From Drechmeria coniospora (lineage: Eukaryota > Ascomycota > Sordariomycetes > Hypocreales > Ophiocordycipitaceae): a DNA stretch of 64,000 nucleotides. Below, piece after piece: positions 12,538 through 24,888 of the stretch. The stretch lies in assembly GCF_001625195.1 (NCBI RefSeq), contig NC_054389.1, positions 5,204,520-5,268,519 of the forward strand. The letters are read 5' to 3'. Position 1 is the stretch's first letter, and each line of letters starts with the position of its first letter. The notes beneath the pieces were generated by a model that had not been told where the DNA came from, made no database searches, and saw nothing but the letters and a program-made list of their open reading frames with translations. A program made the translations under genes and the position numbers.

Positions 12538-13719
12538 ATGTCACCCAACGGTACGGCGACAATGGCAACAACCAAGCGCAGCGCCAAGTCGGAGACGGCG
12601 GTAACGGCCAAGGTGGATGGGGCGCTGGATGGCATCGATACAAAGGCGGCTGGCCCGCCTCAGTTTCACCCTCTTGCCAAGGTCCCATCTCCGCTGCGTT
12701 TTGCTCTTGCGACTGCCATGAGCTTCGTCATCGCGAGTTTGGGGTACAGCATTGTCAGCGAGCTAAGCGAGGGTGAACTGGCATCATTGAGCCGTCGCCA
12801 AGATACCTGGGGCGAGCTGGCTATGCTGGTATCCTGGAGAATGTAGGTTTCCTGTCTTTTTTTTTCGCAAGAACGCTGCGAGCCGTCGGACGAGAACTAA
12901 CGTTGGGTCGAATGCAGCACCGAGCTGGCTGTGGCATGGATTGGCAATTTGGATGGCCTGGATGTGGCCGCAATGGATTTCTTGTCTCACGGGCCCACGG
13001 TACGTGCTTTGTTCAACTTTTCGAATGGGGCGAGTGATCCGGAGTATGCTGACTCCCGATAGCTCTATCTCCTCACCACCTTTTACTCCTTGAGCCGCCG
13101 CACTGCCCTCTCCGCCCTCGTGGTGGATGTGCTCTCGGCGGCGGTGCCTTTTGCGATCCTTCGTCCGCTCTCGGATTTCCATTGTCGCTCCAAGGCCGCT
13201 CGTCGCGAGCTCCTTGACTGGTCGCTGCAGCTGTACACGGCCACGCTGGCAACGGTCATCTACACAGTGACACTTATCCTCTCGCTTCGCTTCTTGCTGC
13301 CGCGCTATCTGGCCATCTACTTTTCCGGCCTGCCTACCCTCGTGCCTGCGTACATGGCGTCCTACGGCGGACTGGTCCCCGTGATGGCACTTTTCGGCGT
13401 CGCAGCGAGCACCTTTATCTTTGCGCCGTTTGCAGCGACGGGCAAGTGCAAGGAGGATGACAAGCTCGAAGATTTTGACCCTGTCCAGGCGACGCTGGGC
13501 CAGACGGTATGGTGGAACGTTTGGGGATATTCGGCCAAGACCAAGGTGGTGATCCGACGAACGACGATGGCCATGTTCGTGACTGGTATCAACACCTTCC
13601 TCGCATGCGCCATGACGGTCCAGGGCGTCCAATCGACAGGTGCCATGGCCTACGCCGCCGTTTGGGCATCCGCAGTCATCTTCACAGGATTGGGCCTCGG
13701 ACTGGTGGGCAGAGAATGA
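12538..13719 (+). CDS. multi-pass membrane protein of unknown function
   Basis: Three exons, 12538-12842, 12918-12999 and 13063-13719, encode 347 aa. Splice sites are good: donors GTAGGT and GTACGT, acceptors GCAG and ATAG, and all phases agree. The start at 12538 is the first ATG in the coding frame; the frame is open upstream only from a TTG. Hydrophobic segments lie near residues 58-80, 140-160, 178-215, 220-255, 300-320 and 325-345, giving about six membrane spans. A basic Ser/Thr-rich N-terminus precedes the first span. I recognise no family motif. Similar uncharacterised membrane proteins are common in Hypocreales (general impression). No function is proposed. Confidence 0.82.
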
Positions 13720-14644
13720 GGCTCGCAGATCAGGATGCACCATTTGGGCACCATTTGGGGGGGCGGACCTGAACGCCATTCGCAGGAGAACCCCCTCCCA
13801 CAACACAAAGAAACAAATGCATGGAAGGTTGTCGCTGATCAGATCATATCAGACGGCCCTCGACTGCATTGGTAAAGAATATACCATCACCACCTGAAAC
13901 AAAAGAACGAGGAAGTCGGCGACTGGATCAAAGGGAAATTTCAGCCGCGGATGAGTTGTATTTTGGGTATCTATGGTCAGTCGTACGCTGTGTCACCTTG
14001 TTGACATTACCTACATGTCCCTCGTCGTTGGTTTCCTATCACTCCCTAAACATTTCCTTTATATCTCTTTGGAGGCTGCCTAAAAAAAATGCCGCCTGCT
14101 AAGCTGCTTGTTACACGATGGCCTAGAATGGACGATGCTGCAAGAGACAGTTGAATCGCCGCAAGGACAACTTAGATGTAGTGGTTCCAGGTCAAAGGAG
14201 AATTATATTCACGATGGACTCTGTCAGCAGATGGACAGTTGGATATTGCGCCTTGATGACGATGCTAGTTGAGACTGGCGCTGAACAAACCAGGCTGCAC
14301 GGAGTACACACACGGCTGAAAAAACAAGGCCGGAGTACGAGTACTTGGGCAGCAGCACCGCCACTAGCACAGCCCCACTTGAGCTTGCCCAGCTAAGCGC
14401 CGCTGCTGTTTGGAGCAGTCGGCAGTGAATAGCCGCCTTACGTAACATTTTCTTCTTCTCCACCACAACTACCACTGGTGGCGTCAATGTTGGCTAAACA
14501 ATCGGTTGCGACGGTGAAGCCGCGACACGAGCCAAGCCCATCTTCATCAAATGGCTGCGCAACCGGCAGGCGCGCCCAGTCCTAGCCTACGACCGCTGAC
14601 TCTGTGATACCGGACGCGTCGGACGCGTCTCGTTGCCCGAGGCC
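13720..14644. other. intergenic region between membrane protein and ING/PHD genes
   Basis: No gene seen. It holds the 3' UTR of the membrane-protein gene, a short T-rich stretch near 14040-14100 and the promoter of the ING/PHD gene. A single ACGGAGTAC occurs near 14300. Confidence 0.45.
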
Positions 14645-17145
14645 ATGGTCTTCGTGGCCGTGGACCGAGAGGCGTCAGGGGATGCCGATGCCGACGTTGC
14701 ATCCCCCAAGAACAGGAGTTCCGTCTACCATGTGTCCATGGACATGGCCGGCACCGGCATCGAATCGCGCGCCGACCCCGACGCCCACACGACTGTTAGC
14801 GACTTTCTCGACTTTACCGAATACCTGCCCTCCGATATCGTGCGATCCCTGACGCTCATCGGGAAGCTCGACGAGGCCTACGCCGATGCCTCGCACAAGG
14901 TGGACGACCTGACGGCGCAATGGGGACGGCTGCCGAGTCTCGCGGGCGAAGAGAGGCCCGACCCGGCCAAGCTGCGCGCCGACATCTCGGAGCAGCTGCA
15001 GCAGGCCGTCAGCTCCCGCGTTTTCTCTCATGCCGAGGCGGTCAGGATGTCGGAGAACGTGATGCGGCACCACGCCAAGGCCAAGCTGCTGCTCTCGAAG
15101 CTTCAGAGCATGATGGAACACTACCCGGCCGAGGAGCCGAAAAGCCCACTGGTGCCCAAGTCGCCGCAGACGTCTCGGGCCAAGTCGTCGGTGCGGCCGA
15201 CGGGGGTGGATGGAAAGAAAATCTCCCGACACAAGATCCCCCGCGTCACCGTCCCTGGCGAAGTGCTGGCGCCCTATGATATCCACTACGACTCCTGCAC
15301 CGACGAAAGCGACATTTCCTCCGACTCCGAGTCGGACATACCCGCGGGCGGGCGCCGCACGCCTGCCCCGGCCTCACGCATCAAGCTGATGGCCAGCAAG
15401 GGCCACAAGCAGGCGAGCCGGCCTTCTCGCCAACCGTTCACGTCGGCGGCCATGACGGCGGCGGTGGCGGCCAACGCGGCGGCCTTGCTGAATCCGCCCC
15501 CGGAGGGCGCCGTCGTCGGCAGCGCGGACGCCCCCTGGCTGCAGCTCACAGCCTACGAGCTCGCCAAGCTGAGGAAGCGCATGAAGAAGAACGCAACCTG
15601 GGCACCGAGCGACACCATGGTGGCGCGCGAGCTGAAGAATTTGGGTCGCGGTCCCGACGAATACCGCGACGCCAAGAAGCAGGCGGCAGCGGAGGGCAGG
15701 CCGTTCAATCCTACGGTGCCGATTCCGATGGTCGACAAAGCCTCGGGCGTGCCGCAGCTTCCGGCGGGAGCCATGAGCGTCGACGCCCTCGGCAGCGGAG
15801 ACCAACCTCCCACCACCAGCACCAGCACCAGCACCAGCACCAGCAGGGGCATGAAGCTCAACGAAGCGAAGAGGGTCAAGCGGGAGGCGTTGGCGAAGCT
15901 CGCCGCGGAAGAAGCCGAGGAGTCGGCGAGGAAGATGGCGCACGCGGCCCAGCTCTTTCTCGGGAACGGCGGCCCCGGCAACTCGCAGGACGCCAGGACG
16001 CCCTCCGGAAATGCCAGGACGGGATCGCGGTCGAACGGCAAGCGGAAGCGAGACGCCGAGGCCGACGCTCCGGAGGCGGAACGAGGCGAGACGCCGTCGC
16101 GTCCTCTGTCGAAACGAAGCAAGACGGAGACTCTCGCGCCCCCCCCGCGCCAGTCCTCGGTCGGTCAAGGCATGGACGGCTCCGGCTCTGGGAATCCCGC
16201 CCTTCTCACGCCCGGCAGCACCGCGGCCGTGACCCAGTCGGTGACGCCGGTACCGATCCCGATGCCTCCGCAGAACCAGTCGGCGAGATCGGCGGCCTCC
16301 CCGACGTCGGTGACGTCCAACGGAAACACCATCACGACCATGATACCGATCAAGCCCCCGGCTTCGCAGACGCCCATCCCGCTCCCCAGGACGGATCAGC
16401 GGCGGACGATGACGCCGATACCGGCGCCGACTCGAGACGCCAACACGAGGCGGGAGACGAGGGGAGAGGCGGCCAAGCGCACGCAGCAGCAAGCATCGGC
16501 TCCGTCGCACGCGGCCGAGCCGTCGATCAGACAGTCCAGCTCACGCGGACCGACGCCGGCACCATCCATGACTCCCGAATCGCATCCGGGGCGGCGGCCC
16601 AGCTCTCGAGGCGCGGCTAGTCAAGAGCCACCGGCCTCGTTGGCGACGGACCGAACGCGGCGCGCCAGCACGGCACGCAACACGCCGGCGCCCGAATTCA
16701 AGCAGCCGCCGAAGCGGACGAAGCGGCCGGCGCCCGGCGTCGTCAGCACCACTAACAGCGGCGGGAACAGCGCCGTCGGCAAGCGCAAGGCCGCGCCGAG
16801 GAAGAAGGCCCGTCAGGCGGCGGAGGCGGAGCTGGAGGAGGTGGATGACGAGGGAAAGCCGATCGATCCGGACGAGCCTCGTTACTGCCTCTGCAACAAC
16901 GTCGGCTTCGGCACCATGATCCAGTGCGACAACCTCGAGGTACGTGCGCGACCCCGGCTCGACGCGAGGCGGCGAGGAAGCAGCTAACGGTTGGGCAGCA
17001 TTGCAAGGAAGAATGGTTCCACCTCGGATGCGTGGGCCTCTCCGACATTCCGGCCCGCACGACGAAGTGGTACTGTCCCGACTGTCGAAGGCTCCTCAAC
17101 ATCGGCGAGAGAGGCGAGGTGAGCGCGCGCGGTGTGAGAAAGTAG
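14645..17145 (+). CDS. ING-family PHD finger protein (Pho23/Png-like)
   Basis: Two exons, 14645-16939 and 16999-17145, encode 813 aa. The N-terminal ING domain (about residues 40-155, from DFLDFTEYLPSDIVRSLTLI) should bind a histone acetylase or deacetylase complex. A C-terminal Cys4-His-Cys3 PHD finger (about 747-797) contains CLCNNVGFGTMIQC, then HCKEEWFHLGC and YCPDC, the H3K4me3-reader type. The intron (donor GTACGT, branch GCTAAC, acceptor GGCAG) falls inside the PHD finger. Between the domains lies a 590-residue disordered Ser/Pro/Thr-rich linker with basic patches such as KRKRDAE. Short ING proteins are 250-450 aa, so this is the long filamentous-fungal form, closer to Pho23 than Yng2 (inference). 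ATG 14645 is the first in-frame ATG. Confidence 0.9.
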
Positions 17146-19766
17146 CACCAAGGATGCGGCCGCCGGCGTCTTGGGCTTTGGGAGTTTCGGCGAAAGGGAC
17201 GGGACTACTGGCGGACGGTCACTTGCGAGAGCTCATGGACAAGCACGCAGGCGGGAAGGGAAGCAATCATCAGAGATATGCGCCGGCGAAGCCATCCATC
17301 CTTTGACCGCCGTTCGATCCTGTACGAAAAGGGGGACAGGGCGCAGCGTAATACCAACTGCGGGCGGGTAAGCATTGAATAGCGTTCGTCGTTCACTCTG
17401 AGTACAAGCTTGTGCGCGCGCATGGGTCGGTCGGGACAGACGCGGTCGTGGTTGGTTTGGGCTACCCTATACCAACACCGTGATGGACGCAGCATCAACA
17501 TGACCCCTACTGATGACATCATCGGTACCGAGCGATGTTGAGATCAATGTGATCGAGTAATTACCGTACTTACAAACACATGGCGCGCAGCACGCTCCAA
17601 TATGGGCGGTACGTGATACTCGCTACATGATACACGGTCCATGACATGGACGGTATGTTTTTCGCCTGAGCATGTGACCAAGACGCTGCCACTACCATCG
17701 CGGCTCTCGCAAAGACACTGGGACAATCCAACGTCGAACCTTGTGCCTGGGATTGCTTAGGCAACCAATCCAGACGGAGCGGAGACAAGATGGATTGCAT
17801 TTGCAACTTGGCTGGCGAGCATTGGTGAGATTGTTGCGTGGTCGTCTATGGTCCTCTCCGCGTCTATGCCTTGATTTGAGGCCTCGTATAAATGGCGTAC
17901 GAGGCATTGCTCACCTGACATACTGTCACGGCGTATCATCAGCAGGTGGCGCCCAAAACGGGCGCCACCAAGGAGAAGGGGGGCGGGGGGGGCGTGCGTG
18001 TCTGAATGAACGTTGATGGAGTCTCCGTGGTGGAGGTTGTTGGGGATATCAGCGCGCTTCGCCTTTTCGGGCCTGAAGGGTTCCCACGGCCGACTTACGG
18101 CGATTGGTGAGTCAGCAGGACATGGCTGATCAATAAGCCAACAAGGTTCGGGATGCTTCTTGAAGTCCGTTAGAAGTCGGCGGCCTTGCGGCAGCAGTTG
18201 TTGGGGATGGCAACTGGATACCTCGCTGGACACGGCTATGGCGGTAACGAGCTGGCATTTTTGATTGTCCTTGGCTTGACCGCCTGCAGAATGGTGGATG
18301 AATGGACGGCCCCGACGCAGCATGAAGGATGTACAGTACATGTACACATCATCACGTACGGCGTACTTGCCACACATTCAGTGCAGTACCGTGCCATGCG
18401 GTGACTCATGCACATGAACATGTACAGTACTTATGCTGGTGCACTGTACGCATATGCTCGTATGTACGGGAACCTACTCCGCACATGCCTACTTACACTG
18501 TACTGTATTAATACATGTACTTACAGTACAGCACAGTACAGTACGTGCTGAACGGAGGATTTACATGTACAGTACACAAACCAAGTACTGGGTACCTAGT
18601 GCCTCAGGTACCAAGGTACCACTATTCCACATCGAAGCCGTGCCATTGTCACTGTTTCCGCTGCTTGCGACAGACTGCCTACCTGAACTTACTCCATGCT
18701 GCCGCTACACGAGCAGGCAGGTACACTGCATATAGCAGGATTAGAGTGGAGGTACGGGTTATCTGTACGCGCAAGTACGTGTGCGTGGACGGACTATTGG
18801 TGATGTGATCCATTGAGCGATCTATTGGCGAGCGGCTGGCGGGAGGTCCTTCGAGACACCGACACATGGCCCGCGCTACGGGGCCTCTACGCTGTAGCTG
18901 CAAGTGACCCGGCAAAGCATCATCCCCCGCGTTCGCATTGCCTGCTAGTCACGACCACCAAGGTACCCTGCAGGTGTCATGGCCCGCCCCCCTCTTTCCT
19001 ACGGCAACCCAGGCCCAAGCCCCCCCCGCCACCCCTCAGCTGGGCCGCCTGCGACACATGCCTACGGTGCGCAATAGCACCGACTCCAGGCCACCACAGG
19101 ACAGGCAGGTACTAACCTTGGCACCCCAAGGCACCGACAAAGGTACGGGCGGACGACCGCTGTGCATGTAGCGTTCTGAAGTCATCAGCACCCGTCCCGA
19201 GGCCGAGCACCGGCCCTCCTCTCACCCTTCCCGTCTCCAGACTTTCGACAGCTTCCATCCCATCCAGCCCGTACTCGCAGACCGTGGACGGTTACCATCC
19301 ACCGAGAGAGCCTTTGTTCTGTCCGGTTCCCTGTTCCTTTTTGCCTACCCAAACCACTCTGCCCATCGTCGTCGAAGCGCCAACCTACGTACCGCGAGGA
19401 AGCCTCCCGCGTCGACGGCCGCCACCGACCGCTGCGACTGTCGCTGCTCCGTCTCCCGCAACACCAACCTCGCACCGACCCTGGGTCTGGCCCTGATAAC
19501 ATCCCCCCCCCCCGGCCAGCGAGGGACCAGGGTGTCTGTCGAACGGTACGCCGACCGTCGTCCCTCACCACCCCTCCCCCCCTCGACCCGCTTCCGCCTC
19601 CGTCTCCGGCGTCGCACTCGGCGCTCGACCCTCCTCCCTCATCAACCTCTCCCTCCTCGTACGAACCTCTACGAACCTCGACCACGGCGACGGCGGATTC
19701 TTGCTCTCTTGGCCTTTCTTCCAGGGGCAGGAAACTGCTCTTGCCGCGCCCCCAAACACCAGTTGA
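17146..19766. other. intergenic region with GTAC island and long C-rich leader
   Basis: No gene seen in 2.6 kb. A GTAC-rich island lies at 18340-18790. From about 19170 to 19760 the plus strand becomes strongly C-rich (CCACC, CTCCC, a C11 tract at 19503-19513), as in long fungal 5' leaders. The long open frames on the minus strand here are its G-rich complement. Confidence 0.5.
18340..18790. repeat. GTAC-rich island
   Basis: Many GTACAGTAC, GTACTT and ACGTAC words, without an exact GTACGGAGTAC. No coding signal. Confidence 0.6.
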
Positions 19767-21654
19767 ATGCCTAGTACGTGGCGACATGGTCCCCTACCCC
19801 TCCCCCGTCCTGTCCGCCGAGACGTCTGGCTGACGGTGGGGCAGGCTCCAAGAAGGACAGGAAGCATGGCAGAGAAAACGGCGGAATCGCGGCGGCGGTG
19901 ACCAAGCAGGCTGCCGTCAGGCTTCCGTGCGTCTTGACCCTCCCTACCCCGAAGCGATCGTTGCCGAATGACGTTGGCTGACGGCGACGCCGGACGAGCA
20001 GAAACGGCCACGGCGGCAACAGCAGCAGCAGCAACAACTCGCCCAAGAGCCTCCCCGTCTCGGACGCATCGTCCCCCCCCGAAAACACGCCCGAGATCAA
20101 GCCGTCGCGGCCGGACAATGACAAGCACGGCCCGTCGCCCCTTCTCGAGGCCCTCTCGACGACGTCCGTCTCCGCAAGCACCGCCCCCAGCATGGCGAAC
20201 GAATGGCTCAAGGGGGCCATCCTGGCGGGCTCGCCCGGAAACCTCATCAACCTGACGAGCGAATCGCCGCCGACGCAACCTTCGTCGTACGAGGACGCCG
20301 GCCGCGGTCTGCATCACGGCTGGCCCGTCGCCCCGCGGCCCCTGATGAGTCCCTCGCCGGCCTCGCTCTCGCCTCCCCGCGACCACCGTCGTCCGCTCAG
20401 CATCCAGATGGATGCCAAGTACCACGTCCACGGCCCGTCACCCCACGCCGTCTCGGCTGCGTCCCACCGCCGGAGCTCTCTGCATTCCCCGTACCCTCAC
20501 TCCAGGGCGAGTCCGCACCCCCCGCTCCCCCATCAAGCTCAGCCGCACTTCTACGGCGCGCAGGATCTAGACCTCACCATCACGCCCCAGTCGGGCGGCA
20601 TGAAGGCGGGAAGCCACGGCCTCTTCCTCGGCTTCGACAAGCTGCCCTCCGTCCACGGCTCGGCCGGCCAGCAGAACGTCGTCCTGGCCGGCTACGAGGG
20701 TGGCTTGCAAGTCTACGCCGTCACCAAACGAGGCTTGGATCGGGTGGCACACCTCAAGGGTCTTCGCGGCGGCGTTCATCATGCCAAGATTCTTCCATGG
20801 ACCGTCAAGGGCGGAAACGACGGCCTGTCCCCCCTCGTCGCCGTCGTTGTGCATGGTCCGGTCCTGTCCCCGACACCCGCCGGCCACGATGACGAAGCGG
20901 CACCTGCTGCGCCGGAGAGTCCTCGCCGGGGCATCGCCCAACCAGAAGGACCTCAAGGACAGCTTGGACGGCCGCCACCCGCACCGCTCTTCTACCAGAC
21001 GGCCGTCGAAGTCTACTCTCTCCACACGAGCCAACTGGTCGACGTCCTGCTGCAAACTCAGAAGCTGCCCATCAACACCGAGGTATCCATCTATAGCCCT
21101 CTGTTCAAGCCGCCGCCGCCCAGCGGAGCCCTCACCGTCAAGGCCGACGCCGGAACCGTCGCCGTCTGCTCCGGCATCACCGGTGAGTGCTGGGTGTACC
21201 GTCAGCTTGTCGAGGCCCAAAACGAACACGCCTTTGCCTGCACCGGCAAGCTCTGGACCACCCTCCAGCAAGGCCACGGCGCCGAGGTCCCGGAGGAGGC
21301 TGCCGGTGGCAAGGCGCATCCCGCGGCCGCATCCCAGCGACCCAGCCCGCAAACTCCGATCCTCGCCCTCGGCGGCCACTGGATCGCCTACTGCCCGGCC
21401 GCGCCGTCCTCGCAAATCTCCCTGCGAGCGCACGTGCCGGTGCCCATCCTTGGCCGAGCCCCCGGAGTTTCCTCCCTGACGCCCCCCCACCTCCCTGCCG
21501 TCTCGGCGGCGGTCGAGCTCCCCATCTCGGACAGCGTGGTGAACAAAATCATGCGGGAGACGACCCAGGAGCTGATCCAGGGTGCCAGGTGGGTTGGGCA
21601 GCAGGGATTGCAGGCCTGGAACTCGTACTGGAACAAGCCGTCGGGTGCGCAGTC

Positions 21655-21690
<36 letters not shown>

Positions 21691-23287
21691 GGCGAGAACA
21701 CCTCCCCAGCCCTGGGTAGCCTCCCAGTCTCCTCGGATGGATGCCGCCCAGTTCCCACCCACGCACGGCCCGTCGTCCAACGCCGCCGTCAAGGAGCCCG
21801 GCCTCGTTTCCCTCCTCGATGCCCAGACGTTGGCCAACTCGACGTCGGCGCACCCCCTCGCCACCTTTGCGACCCCGCTCGGCTGCAGCTTCATCTCATT
21901 CTCGCCCTCTTCCCTTGCCCTCTTCACCGCCAGCACCAAGGGGGACGTCCAGACCGTGTGGGATTTGCTGCGCGTCCAGCACACGCACTCCTCCCCGCTG
22001 CAGTCGACGTTGCCGCAGCACGACAGCGGCGGACCGCTCGTTCGCCAGATCGCCCAGTTCTCGCGCATGACCGTTGCCCGCATCGTCGACGTCGCCTGGT
22101 CCTCACCCCAGGGGGACCGGCTGGCCATGGTCACGGAGAGGGGGACGGTTCACCTTCTGGACATGCCGTTCAGCGCCTTCATGTGGCCTCCTCCCCGCCG
22201 TCGCAAGGTGGCGACGAAGAGCGTGGCGGAAACGCCAGACTCCGCCGTCTCCATCGCCTCCGGCGCCTTCGGAGCGGCGTACCAGGTCGCCAAACCTTTC
22301 GTGACACGCTCCCGCCGAAGCAGCGCCCACATTCCGGCCACCTCCGGGAGTACGTTGAGGGACTCGGCCGCCCAGGGCGGCCGAGCCATCGCTGCCAGCA
22401 TCAGCCATTCTCTCGGAAAGACGGGGACCGCCATCAGTCAGCTGCGGCACACGGGTGAGAACCGCGTCTCGCTTCCGCCCAGTGCCGTGCTGCCCTCGGC
22501 ATCCTGCGTCATCTGGCTTAGAAGCCGCAAGTCGCAGGTGCTGGGTTCCCTTGGCGGCGGCCTCGTCCGCATGTTTCCCTGCACGCCGATGGCCGGCAAG
22601 CGCACGGCACGCGTGAACAGGTACAAGGACGTGAAGCTGCCGCTGCTTCCCGACGACGTCGTTGCGCCCGTCGTCCGACAGATCATGGAGATGGGCGCCG
22701 CCGATGAAAACCTGGAGCTCTCGGACGCCGAAATGGAAGCGACCAACACGACAACGGTCCAGGCTCGAGTGCGGCCTGCGCCGCCGGCTCACGGCATGGA
22801 TGCCGCCATACCGCAAGCCGAGATTGAGTCGAGCGCGCCGTACCAACCGTTCCACACCGATCGGCGAGTGGTGCTTAGCGAGTACGTCCGAGATGGGCCG
22901 GCGGCACACCTGAGCCCCGACTCGGCCATCAACGCCCACGCCGGCTTGGACGAGCAGCCATCGTTGAAAAAGAAGAAGAAGCGGCAGCAGCTGGAAGCGG
23001 ACACGGAGCCTGCCACCGCCGCAGCGTCTGCGTGGGCCTTTGGCCAGGACATCCCCAGCATCAAACGGGACAGGGGACTCGGCGCTCTCGGCGCCGATGA
23101 GGCAGGACCCGAAGACCACCTCGCCTTACCTCAATCCGCCATGGAGCGTGTGATGCAGGTTGGCGACGAAGAGCAAATCGTCGTGACAACCAGACGACGC
23201 CGCCGTGCGCGTCCGGGAGATCCCGACGAGGATGGCTTCTTTGAGGATGACTGTGAGGTTCTCGACTTCGCCGACCAGAGGGTCTGA
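19767..23287 (+). CDS. BCAS3-like WD40 protein
   Basis: Three exons, 19767-19773, 19845-19926 and 20002-23287, encode about 1124 aa. The large exon is certain. The frame is open upstream of the internal ATG 20192 to a stop at 19979, so the first two tiny exons were placed from splice signals (donors GTACGT and GTGCGT, GGCTGAC branch points, acceptors GGGGCAG and GAGCAG) with matching phases. The protein has a Ser/Pro/His-rich N-terminus, then a divergent WD40 propeller (for example VVLAGYEGGLQVYAV and LVAVVVHGPVL) to about residue 730, an inserted poly-Gln run of about 11 and a C-terminal basic/acidic tail. Animal BCAS3 binds phosphoinositides with PHAF1 at autophagosome formation sites. The same role in fungi is inferred. 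Confidence 0.85.
21656..21688 (+). repeat. CAG repeat coding poly-Gln
   Basis: Eleven uninterrupted CAG codons inside the BCAS3-like gene, in a loop between propeller strands. Pure CAG makes length variation between strains likely. Confidence 0.9.
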
Positions 23288-23818
23288 GCCGGTGTCGCAT
23301 CTGCCTGGGAGCTGGCGCCGCGGAGGTGCTGGGGGTGCATTGCTGAAGCCGTGCCGTGCCGTGCCATGTTTAGGTGTGTATTGGGAGCCGGGTTGGTGCC
23401 CCTCGCTCGTCTCCGCCATGAGCCGGACAGGTCAGCCGATCATGTACGTGTGTGGCTCATACATGGAGTATCTGCTGGGTGTTGCTGGCATGCGTTCCGC
23501 ACCCCCTTCCCCTCATCATGCATTTAGTATGCTCCGTTGGATGCATTGACTTCATTGGTACACTCATTTGTATGGTCAGCTTTTGTTTTGGCACAATGGC
23601 GCTCAGCAGCAAGCTGTTAAATAGAAACAGATATGATACCCATCCCCACGCCTCCTCTTCTGATTGCAGTCCACCGGTCTGGATACCGTTGGCCACAATA
23701 CGCGTGCCCACGGACAGACGGCTTCGATTATACATGATGAGGGGTGTGTGTGATGTGCCATGGCACCTGGGGGGGTTTGATATTACAGGTACAGGCAATA
23801 GGCGACATGCACCTGCTC
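23288..23818. other. convergent 3' intergenic region
   Basis: Lies between the ends of the BCAS3-like gene and DPM2, which face each other. No gene, no GTAC island; only 3' UTR sequence is expected. Confidence 0.5.
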
Positions 23819-24228
23819 CTACGCCTTCTTTTTCCCTGCAGCCTTGGCCTTGGCAGCCTTCTTCCGGTTGCTTCGAATCATAACCATGCTCAAGAATGAT
23901 CCCACAACTGCGGAGCCAAGGAGAACGATGATGACGGGGATGCGGACGGCCCATACGCGGGGGAGGAAAAAGTTCTGGAGCGGGTGGTCGTCGTCGACAA
24001 AGGGCTTTCATGCCGTTAACAAGCTGATGATGCACAAACGACGGAGCGGCCATGCTTCCGAGGAGGGTAGGATGTACCATGAGAAGTGTCCAGACGGTGT
24101 AGTAGAGAAAGACGACGGAGGCGGCCACGAGCATGGCAAGGCCAACGAGTTTGTCGAGCTAGAATTGGTCGCGTCAGCATGTCCGAGCCGAGATGGAGGC
24201 AAAAGCGGAAGGGGAACGCGCGAACCAT
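23819..24228 (-). CDS. dpm2: dolichol-phosphate mannose synthase regulatory subunit
   Basis: Three exons, 24228-24226, 24158-24078 and 24004-23819, encode 89 aa, the usual size of Dpm2. Exon 1 is only the ATG, followed by GTTCGC; exon 2 reads LDKLVGLAMLVAASVVFLYY and exon 3 begins PFVDDDHPLQNFFLPRVWA. Two membrane spans (about 8-28 and 48-70) flank the conserved short loop, and the C-terminus is Lys/Ala-rich (KKAAKAKAAGKKKA). Dpm2 is an ER membrane protein that stabilises the Dpm1 catalytic subunit making dolichol-phosphate mannose for N-glycans, O-mannose and GPI anchors. The single-codon first exon is inferred because relatives begin MLDKLVGL and no other start fits; the second intron has donor GTACAT, branch GTTAAC and acceptor AAAG. 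Confidence 0.88.
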
Positions 24229-24888
24229 TGTTAGAACACACGTAGATGCGTGGCGATGGTGATTCCGTACGCAGGCGCCTGCTGAAAAGGAGCGTGGTTC
24301 AGTCGCGGTGCCAGCAAGGGATGCGCAGTAATACTCCGAGAGCTTGTGACGATGCTGTCTAGTTCAAGTGAGCTGCAATATGCGCACGGTACATGTAAGT
24401 ACAGTGCGGCAATACGCAGCACTGCAACAAGTACATACTTATGTAAGTACGCTTGCTAGGCACTACAGTGTGCAGTATTTCCTGCCGCATGTACTTGTAT
24501 TTACTTTTGTGCACTGTACGAATACTCCGTATATGTATTAGGATTAGTTCCCACCAGGAAGCACAGTGCAGCACTTGGCTAGCGCAAGGTACCTTGATGC
24601 ACAGTGTGGTGCAAGTACTTACATAAGTACGGAGTACATGCATGGACTTCATGTGCTTACTTACTTAAGTGCTGCACCGTAGAAGGGTGAGGCAGGGTGG
24701 CGGTGCATCACTGTGGCGCACCGTCGTTCATCGTGCCAGCCTTGCCTTGCTGAGCCTTGTTGGCCCGTGCACCAGATTTCCTTGGTAGAAACTCCAAGCC
24801 AAGACAAACAAGGCTGGCGGAATTATTCCTTTACCATACCATCTCTCGGTTGCTTATTTCCAACCCGACAACGCACCTCACAACGACG
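24229..24888. promoter_or_regulatory. shared divergent promoter region of DPM2 and CWC22
   Basis: The 660 bases between the two divergent starts contain a GTAC-rich island at 24385-24670, with GTACGGAGTAC at 24627-24637. No gene seen. This is one of the few places where an island sits directly between two divergent housekeeping genes. Confidence 0.5.
24385..24670. repeat. GTAC-rich island
   Basis: GTACTT, GTACAGTG and one exact GTACGGAGTAC within the DPM2-CWC22 promoter region. Confidence 0.6.

Noticed and set aside
15374..16510. Long Arg-rich antisense frame over the ING/PHD linker
   Set aside because: A shadow of low-complexity Ser/Pro coding sequence; no promoter or motif.
19185..19787. 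200-codon minus-strand Gly/Arg/Ser frame
   Set aside because: It is the complement of the C-rich leader of the BCAS3-like gene.
20567..21853. Long antisense frame over the BCAS3-like gene
   Set aside because: The poly-Leu run is the complement of the CAG repeat, and the rest is Arg/Gly-rich shadow.
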